Shown: piece after piece, positions 39,901-44,695 of the stretch
Numbering within the stretch: the first letter of the stretch is position 1
How the letters are laid out: every line of letters starts with the position of its first letter
Source: a virus
Virus record (IMG/VR): IMGVR_UViG_3300049048_000097
Span: 1-44,695 of that record
Length of the DNA stretch: 44,695 nucleotides
Direction: 5' to 3' (one strand)
Translations under genes and position numbers: made by a program
The notes under the pieces: generated by a model
What the model was told of the DNA's origin: nothing
Database searches by the model: none
What the model saw: only the letters and a program-made list of their open reading frames with translations

Positions 39901-40200
39901 ATGAAAATATCACCACCAAAAGAAAAACAAATTTATTATGATATAGAGCGTGATGCTTGGATAGTAAGCCATTTAATAATTTTAAGTGAGGGCTTGAGTA
40001 TTACCGGATTTCTCACGGAAGAAAAACCTACGAATACAAACCTGATATTTGAATACAATACAATTTTTGGAGGTATTAAGGATGAAGTGCTCCCTCTAGT
40101 TGCTATTCAATATAACAGTAAACTCACATCCAAAATTAAAAACATATGGAAACTTACAAAATATATTTTAAGTATTAAAACCAATGGCGGAGAAAAGTAA
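39901..40200 (+). CDS. Hypothetical protein (99 aa)
   Basis: 99 residues from the ATG at 39901, chosen because it lies just after the previous stop. Earlier in-frame ATGs at 39820 and 39838 would overlap that gene by 53-71 bases. The first half has IYYDIERDAWIV, and the C-terminal part is lysine rich. The family is not recognised. Confidence 0.5.
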   Translation: MKISPPKEKQIYYDIERDAWIVSHLIILSEGLSITGFLTEEKPTNTNLIFEYNTIFGGIKDEVLPLVAIQYNSKLTSKIKNIWKLTKYILSIKTNGGEK

Positions 40201-40477
40201 GAAAATAAATAATATACCAACTATTAAAGAATTAGATGAAATTATGGCTATTGAAGCTCTGAAAAGAGAACTCGGGGATAGTTTAGACAGATTGGTAGAA
40301 TTTAAAAAGAGAGAAAAACAGCATAACATAGAATCCTTCAAGGAGAGGGTGATGAAGGAAGCTGAAGATTTAAGTTTTTATAAAGAGATATATAGCTTTG
40401 AACCAGAAGATACTCGGATTATAAAAGTTATCACAATGGAAGACCTGCAAAAGATCATGGAAGGAGATTCAAACTGA
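40184..40477 (+). CDS. Hypothetical protein (97 aa)
   Basis: 97 residues, highly charged and helical (LGDSLDRLVEFKKREKQ, then KERVMKEAEDLSF). It overlaps both neighbours by 17 and 1 bases. The family is not recognised. Confidence 0.55.
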   Translation: MAEKSKKINNIPTIKELDEIMAIEALKRELGDSLDRLVEFKKREKQHNIESFKERVMKEAEDLSFYKEIYSFEPEDTRIIKVITMEDLQKIMEGDSN

Positions 40478-40767
40478 TGAAGGATTTAGGTATTAAAAAG
40501 TATCATGCTTATCAATGTGATTATTGTAAGAGAATTATGAAAAGCAAAAAAGGAATACAGAACCATGAAAGGATTTGTTACAAGAATGATAACCGTACAT
40601 GCGACGAGTGTGGAGAAGATGGGGGGAATTATGTTTTCTATGGCGATTATGACTATTGGCAAATATGTCACACATGTAGCACAGCATATAGTTTAGGTAT
40701 CAAAAATTTTCTTATTCAAGAAGATATAGACAAGATTGAGAAGGACAAACAAGAACTACCATTTTAA
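40477..40767 (+). CDS. Zinc-finger protein (96 aa)
   Basis: 96 residues with two zinc sites. CDYCKRIMKSKKGIQNHERIC (residues about 14-34) is a C2H2-like or C2HC finger, and CDECGEDGG then CHTC (about 48-68) is a CxxC pair. It would bind nucleic acid or a protein partner. No close family was recognised. Confidence 0.65.
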   Translation: MKDLGIKKYHAYQCDYCKRIMKSKKGIQNHERICYKNDNRTCDECGEDGGNYVFYGDYDYWQICHTCSTAYSLGIKNFLIQEDIDKIEKDKQELPF

Positions 40768-40769
40768 TC

Positions 40770-41078
40770 ATGACACACGCAGAAGCAGAGCAAATAATTA
40801 AGGAGGCTATTGAGGAGACATATAAACAAGTCTATTCGGGCTTTAAGGAGTGTGATATTGATTTCTGGAAGGTAGATGGTCAATACACTATCTTCTCCCT
40901 TATTGGCAAGACCTATACTACAAAGAGCATTCATTGGCGCGAGTACTTCCTATCCCATGAGTTTTGCAAGGAAAGGTGGGGAGTTGCTGATATGAGGTGG
41001 CACCTTAAACAGCTAGTTCTCTGTACCAACTTACTAGATGTTGCAGAATATTTAAAGAAGAATCCTAAGAACAAATGA
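40770..41078 (+). CDS. Hypothetical protein (102 aa)
   Basis: 102 residues with many tryptophans (DFWKVDGQY, then HWREYFLSHEFCKERW), probably a compact alpha/beta fold. The family is not recognised. It overlaps the next gene by ATGA. Confidence 0.55.
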   Translation: MTHAEAEQIIKEAIEETYKQVYSGFKECDIDFWKVDGQYTIFSLIGKTYTTKSIHWREYFLSHEFCKERWGVADMRWHLKQLVLCTNLLDVAEYLKKNPKNK

Positions 41079-41341
41079 CCATAAGAGATAAAATAATTAA
41101 CTTAATGGCCTTAAACGGCATTAAATCAGAGAATCACGGTGAAGATCAGTATTTCGTAGATGATATGAATACCCTAATAATACGTGAGATTAATGCAGCC
41201 TTAATTCAACTACGTCAATCTATATATTCAAAAGTAAATTCAGAAATTATAGATTGGGAAGATGAGGATATAGAGATGGTATTAGATACTATCGAAAGTG
41301 TCTCTATAAATATTAGTAGGGAGAATCCGAAACAAAAATAA
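41075..41341 (+). CDS. Hypothetical protein (88 aa)
   Basis: 88 residues, charged and helical (DMNTLIIREINAALIQLRQ). It is coupled to the previous gene by ATGA and followed by the next after 1 base. The family is not recognised. Confidence 0.55.
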   Translation: MTIRDKIINLMALNGIKSENHGEDQYFVDDMNTLIIREINAALIQLRQSIYSKVNSEIIDWEDEDIEMVLDTIESVSINISRENPKQK

Positions 41342-41342
41342 A

Positions 41343-41528
41343 ATGAAAAAAACAGTAGAAGTTAAACAAAATTTTATGGTTGGACAAATGAATGTACCAC
41401 AAGGGGCCTACTTCCAGTACATCGGCAAAAATCATTATCAATGGCTTGAGGATTTATGGAGCCCTAACAAGGTAATTATCAGTCAATTATATATAGATAC
41501 ACATCCAGAGTTATTTATAACACAATGA
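41343..41528 (+). CDS. Hypothetical protein (61 aa)
   Basis: 61 residues, beta-like with aromatic residues (GAYFQYIGKNHYQWLEDLW). It overlaps the next gene by ATGA. The family is not recognised. Confidence 0.55.
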   Translation: MKKTVEVKQNFMVGQMNVPQGAYFQYIGKNHYQWLEDLWSPNKVIISQLYIDTHPELFITQ

Positions 41529-41878
41529 GCACTAAAACATTTGAGCAAAAGGTGAGAGAGTTATTTCCACTGGAAGCAAATACAAAGGAGGAATGTGATT
41601 ACTTTGTAAATAAGATCCTAGAAGCCCACGCAGAGCAGTTGAGGGAGACGCTGAAATATATTGAACAGACCATGAGAAGTAGTAGAGATTCTATCGGCGA
41701 CGCCTATAATGAAACCCTTTCTTATTCTGATGGGGTTGGAGCTCATCAGCTGGGTCTGCGTTCGGTTATATCAAGAATATTAGACTTCAAAGATGATTTA
41801 GAAGAAAGTAGTTTTTTCAATTCTGCAAGTACATTCAACGAACTAATCGACTACCTAAAAGCAAAGGAGGGGAAGTAA
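41525..41878 (+). CDS. Hypothetical protein (117 aa)
   Basis: 117 residues, helical (KVRELFPLEANTKEECDYFV, then HAEQLRETLKYIEQT). It shares a base with the next start. The family is not recognised. Confidence 0.55.
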   Translation: MSTKTFEQKVRELFPLEANTKEECDYFVNKILEAHAEQLRETLKYIEQTMRSSRDSIGDAYNETLSYSDGVGAHQLGLRSVISRILDFKDDLEESSFFNSASTFNELIDYLKAKEGK

Positions 41879-42333
41879 TGGAATTAAAAGATATTTGCGT
41901 AAGCCTTGACCTGGCGAAAAGGTTGAAAGAGTTGGGGGTACCTCAACAATCCTTATATGGATATTGGTTAAGCAATAAGGATAAGTTGTCACGAACAAAG
42001 TGGAGACAATGGGATGATGAGTGGCAGGCTTATACTGTACCAGATGATGATTCGGGAGACTTTAGTTCATCTGTACAAGAAGAGTATATAGCAGCTGCCT
42101 ACACATTCAATGAACTATTAGAAATACTTCCTAATGAAATCCAGCATGAGAATCAAATGTATTATAGGCGTATTGGTTTTAATGGAGAGTTAATAAGGTT
42201 AACAATAAAGTATGATAATGGGAGTGGTGAGGATCTAAACGTCAAATCTATATCAGATAGTTTTGACGCGCCAGAACAGGTCTTAGCTCATATACTCATC
42301 CACCTTATCGAGAATAAATTGATTGAAATATAA
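41878..42333 (+). CDS. Hypothetical phage protein (151 aa)
   Basis: 151 residues. The start (KDICVSLDLAKRLKELGVPQ, then SLYGYW) resembles a widespread phage/prophage family of unknown function seen across many hosts. The middle is acidic and serine rich. It ends 2 bases before the next gene. Confidence 0.65.
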   Translation: MELKDICVSLDLAKRLKELGVPQQSLYGYWLSNKDKLSRTKWRQWDDEWQAYTVPDDDSGDFSSSVQEEYIAAAYTFNELLEILPNEIQHENQMYYRRIGFNGELIRLTIKYDNGSGEDLNVKSISDSFDAPEQVLAHILIHLIENKLIEI

Positions 42334-42335
42334 TT

Positions 42336-42806
42336 ATGAACACAAAAGAGAAGACGAGACATAGTTGGATATTTGATGCTGCTAGCGAATTCACATATTG
42401 CAAACTATGTGGAGTAATACAGACTAGGAATAAGCATAATATCAATGCTATTTGTCGAGGCAAGGTGAAAGTCGGACTGAGAAATACTATGAACACAACG
42501 AAGGAGATCGAGGAAATAATTGCGGATAACGTATTTGATAGAGATCTTAATGATCATTGTGGTGGAAATGGTCAAGATATTATCTATCAAGTTAATGACT
42601 CTGCTAAGTTCAAAAGGGATATCCAAACCCTCCTAGAGCAGAGGGAGAGGGAGGCCGTGGAAGAATATAAAACAAAGGTCCTATCGCAGGCTTTGAACGA
42701 AGCTGCGGAAAAAGGATACTACGATTCGGTAGAGTTTATAGAATCAAGAGCAGCATATTATGAACTTCCTGATGATTTAGATAACCAAGAGAATAAGGAA
42801 GTATGA
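42336..42806 (+). CDS. Hypothetical protein with CxxC (156 aa)
   Basis: 156 residues. The N-terminal part has H.W..D....F.YC..CG (about 6-30), a zinc-ribbon-like site. The rest is a charged helix-rich segment (DIQTLLEQREREAVEEYKTK). An in-frame ATG near 42489 could start a second, shorter product without the zinc site. Confidence 0.55.
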   Translation: MNTKEKTRHSWIFDAASEFTYCKLCGVIQTRNKHNINAICRGKVKVGLRNTMNTTKEIEEIIADNVFDRDLNDHCGGNGQDIIYQVNDSAKFKRDIQTLLEQREREAVEEYKTKVLSQALNEAAEKGYYDSVEFIESRAAYYELPDDLDNQENKEV

Positions 42807-43138
42807 AAAGACATTACGTAGAAAACGATTTTATAGATTTTAAAATTGGGTTTGGAAAAGTTGTTGATGCTAAAGCTATTGCCGAGGTTTTTAGCGACTT
42901 AGAAGATCGAATTGTTAAACTAGAATTATTGGTTGCAGAACTTACATATAATCCGAAAGAATTAAAGGAAGATGAAGAAGGTAAAGAACAGATGGCACCA
43001 TGTCTAATATGCCATAGTATCAGAACCTACTTACACGGTGGCGAACTATGTCACACATGTTGCATGGATGGATCTAGACAAAAACGAAAAAAGTATGAAA
43101 ATAAAAGAAATAAAAAGTATAGAAAAAACAAACAATAA
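42803..43138 (+). CDS. Hypothetical protein with cysteine cluster (111 aa)
   Basis: 111 residues. CLICHS, then CHTCC (about 73-92) form a likely zinc site before a very basic tail (RQKRKKYENKRNKK). It may bind nucleic acid. It overlaps both neighbours. Confidence 0.55.
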   Translation: MKRHYVENDFIDFKIGFGKVVDAKAIAEVFSDLEDRIVKLELLVAELTYNPKELKEDEEGKEQMAPCLICHSIRTYLHGGELCHTCCMDGSRQKRKKYENKRNKKYRKNKQ

Positions 43139-43355
43139 TAATTACCCAGAGTACCTTTACCTTTGGTTACCTACTGAGCCAGCACCTTTCCACGGAGGTT
43201 GTTCCATCCCAAATCCAGGTCTGTGGTATAGTTCAATCGAGAGTGCGAAAGTTGACGCTCCTGTATATGGTAAATATGATTTATATAAAATACCAAATCC
43301 ATACCCAATAAATATTTGGTTGAATATACAAGACAATAACGATGAAACTAAATAA
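43095..43355 (+). CDS. Hypothetical protein (86 aa)
   Basis: 86 residues from the ATG at 43095; another in-frame ATG at 43038 would lengthen the overlap with the gene before to 101 bases. It is proline and tyrosine rich (YLWLPTEPAPFHGG, then PGLWYSS). The family is not recognised. Confidence 0.5.
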   Translation: MKIKEIKSIEKTNNNNYPEYLYLWLPTEPAPFHGGCSIPNPGLWYSSIESAKVDAPVYGKYDLYKIPNPYPINIWLNIQDNNDETK

Positions 43356-43545
43356 CATAAACGAAGTGCGTTTCAATACAGAAGCACCTACATATAACCC
43401 AAAAAGTATAGCCAGTGTAGTAGTCGAATCTATCGCACATGACCTACCCGAGTACGATCATGACGACCCTATCGTACTATCACAAATTGAAGTACACAAA
43501 GTAGTGGAGTTAATGCTTATACAAGCACAGATGTCAGAAATATAG
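43342..43545 (+). CDS. Hypothetical protein (67 aa)
   Basis: 67 residues, acidic (PEYDHDDPIVLSQ). Overlaps the previous gene by 14 bases and ends 4 bases before the dyad operator at 43549. The family is not recognised. Confidence 0.55.
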   Translation: MKLNNINEVRFNTEAPTYNPKSIASVVVESIAHDLPEYDHDDPIVLSQIEVHKVVELMLIQAQMSEI

Positions 43546-43548
43546 ATT

Positions 43549-43589
43549 ACGATATATGTATCGTCTTTTTACTTATTGTGTGATATAAT
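43549..43589 (+). promoter_or_regulatory. Operator dyad and extended -10 promoter
   Basis: ACGATATATGTATCGT (43549-43564) is the exact reverse complement of the operator at 2034-2049. TGATATAAT (43581-43589), an extended -10, lies 12 bases before the ATG at 43602. No clear -35 is seen, as expected for an extended -10 promoter. Confidence 0.7.
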
Positions 43590-43601
43590 TACTAAACTGA
43601 T

Positions 43602-44006
43602 ATGGAAAAACTAACTAGAGCACATGAAGATCACAAAGGGTACTTACTTTCTTACAAGGCAACCAAGGATGATGAGACCCTTCTTTCTGAAGAAGATAAA
43701 ACTTTCCTTCTAAATTTATGGAGATCTATTAATGAAAATTCTACGGCTGACCTACTCTTCTTTTATGCGGAAAGAGCTAGATTGATAGAACAAGCGAATG
43801 ACAAAATTCCTTATAGTAAAGCTACAATCGATGGGCTTAATGCCTATATAGGATATCAGAATGATATTACTATTCCCGAACAGGAAGCTAAGATGATGCA
43901 AGCCGAGTTAGAAAAACGAACTCGTGACGCTATGAAAAGAGCTATATTTGCCCCTCCTGAAAGTTTAAGAGGATTAGAAGTTGGAAAAATAGATGATCTA
44001 CAATGA
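43602..44006 (+). CDS. Hypothetical protein sharing a motif with the next gene (134 aa)
   Basis: 134 residues. Residues about 35-70 (LLNLWRSINE, then ADLLFFYAERARLIEQANDK) match a block in the next protein (LVNLYMIAIE, then SDLLFYLAELSLAIERHNDN). The two adjacent genes are therefore partial paralogues. It overlaps the next start by ATGA. The family is not recognised. Confidence 0.6.
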   Translation: MEKLTRAHEDHKGYLLSYKATKDDETLLSEEDKTFLLNLWRSINENSTADLLFFYAERARLIEQANDKIPYSKATIDGLNAYIGYQNDITIPEQEAKMMQAELEKRTRDAMKRAIFAPPESLRGLEVGKIDDLQ

Positions 44007-44695
44007 CAAAAAAAGAAAAACTGGAAAGAAAGAAAATACCCGAGGTTATTTTTAATAAAGGGGATGGTAAGGGTAAGGTAGATAAAAAATATAATAGATA
44101 TACCTTTGATTTACCAATATCTAAACTACATTTTAGTAATAAAGTTAGAGATTATCTCGTCAACCTGTATATGATAGCTATTGAAAGTGATAAAACCTCA
44201 GACTTACTATTCTACCTCGCAGAATTGTCACTAGCTATAGAAAGACATAATGATAACCTTGATGAAAGGGAATCTGATGTAATTAGTTACGGTGGTTTAC
44301 CTGAACATGAAAAGGGGTTTTATTATCCAATACCTGATAGCCATGACACCCTATCAGAAAGAGATATCGATACAATACTCGCAGACCCACGCACATATGA
44401 ACATCTATATGATACAAATTGGTACATTGATAAAAAACTACTAGAATACAAGTCTGGAGAAATGTCAGTAGGTCAAACACTTTTACTTGGAGATAAAGGC
44501 CTACAAATAACCAGACTTGAATCAGAATATCCCTACCATGCGAAGATTAAGTTGGCTATAGTAGATGCAAAATTTTTAGCAACAGACTCGACAGAAGAAC
44601 CAGATACCAAAGAAACGACACTTTACCTAGATAGGATAATGGAAGACCCACATCACTTTCCAGAAATAATCATGGGAGGACCTTGGTATATAGAA
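44003..44695 (+). CDS. N-terminal part of the two-repeat protein spanning the contig ends
   Basis: The ATG at 44003 overlaps the previous stop (ATGA). The frame is open to the contig end and continues at base 2 of the window to the stop at 517, 360 residues in all. Residues about 40-90 hold the block shared with the upstream protein. Residues about 128-186 hold the first internal repeat (DPRTYEH, then NWYIDKK, then YPYHAKI). The full protein is thus one shared domain plus two tandem repeats. Confidence 0.85.
   Translation, partial: MTKKEKLERKKIPEVIFNKGDGKGKVDKKYNRYTFDLPISKLHFSNKVRDYLVNLYMIAIESDKTSDLLFYLAELSLAIERHNDNLDERESDVISYGGLPEHEKGFYYPIPDSHDTLSERDIDTILADPRTYEHLYDTNWYIDKKLLEYKSGEMSVGQTLLLGDKGLQITRLESEYPYHAKIKLAIVDAKFLATDSTEEPDTKETTLYLDRIMEDPHHFPEIIMGGPWYIE
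44569..44695. repeat. Terminal direct repeat, copy 2 (contig closure)
   Basis: Identical to bases 1-127. It should be counted only once when the genome is circularised. Confidence 0.93.

Noticed and set aside
1-44695. Alternative genetic code or TGA readthrough
   Set aside because: TGA is used as a normal stop in many genes with ATGA overlaps, and genes are full length under the standard code.

Overview
This window looks like a complete genome of a short-tailed (podovirus-like), AT-rich bacteriophage of about 44.57 kb. The first 127 bases recur exactly as the last 127 bases (offset 44,568). The contig therefore closes on itself, and one gene runs across the two ends (44003 to the end, then 1 to 517). 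The host is a bacterium using the standard code, with TGA, TAA and TAG all used as stops. It cannot be named from the sequence alone. Most starts lack a Shine-Dalgarno sequence. Several promoters place a sigma70-type -10 box exactly five bases before the start codon (leaderless mRNAs). At least the Rep gene keeps a good GGAGG site.

Layout. Leftward: terminase small subunit (1195-1656). Rightward: early or accessory cluster (2060-5163) with a secreted CAP-domain protein and many tiny genes. Leftward: small DNA-binding-like genes, a RusA-type resolvase with an extra C-terminal domain, and a small membrane protein (5150-6523). Rightward: 6590-7472. Leftward: replication block (7453-9664) with a putative helicase loader, an initiator (Rep) carrying an iteron array inside its own coding sequence, a structured leader and a winged-helix regulator. 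Rightward: 9811-15035, holding an unusual structured RNA with a circularly permuted tRNA, a pseudoknot-like leader, YqaJ-type exonuclease plus RecT (recombination), and an orphan ParA. Leftward late operon, 37042 down to 15022: large terminase, portal, scaffold, decoration and capsid proteins, tail adaptors, ejection proteins, a LamG-like protein, a 30-residue membrane peptide, M23 endopeptidase and tailspike. Rightward: 37130 through the contig end to 517, holding a ribbon-helix-helix regulator, a MoxR/CobS-like AAA+ ATPase with a VWA partner, and about fifteen small genes in a tightly overlapping operon closed by a terminator at 570-610.

How it works together. Rep, iterons and loader would start replication, RusA would resolve branched DNA, and YqaJ/RecT would do recombination. 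The late operon builds a podovirus-type particle. An iteron initiator and ParA, with no integrase found, suggest that the phage may persist as a plasmid (phage-plasmid), which is an inference.

The most unusual element is at 10041-10600. The 3' half of a tRNA lies upstream of its 5' half, with perfect acceptor and anticodon-stem complementarity. It is flanked by elements resembling P7, P9 with a GNRA tetraloop, and P4-P5 of a group I intron, itself split in permuted order.
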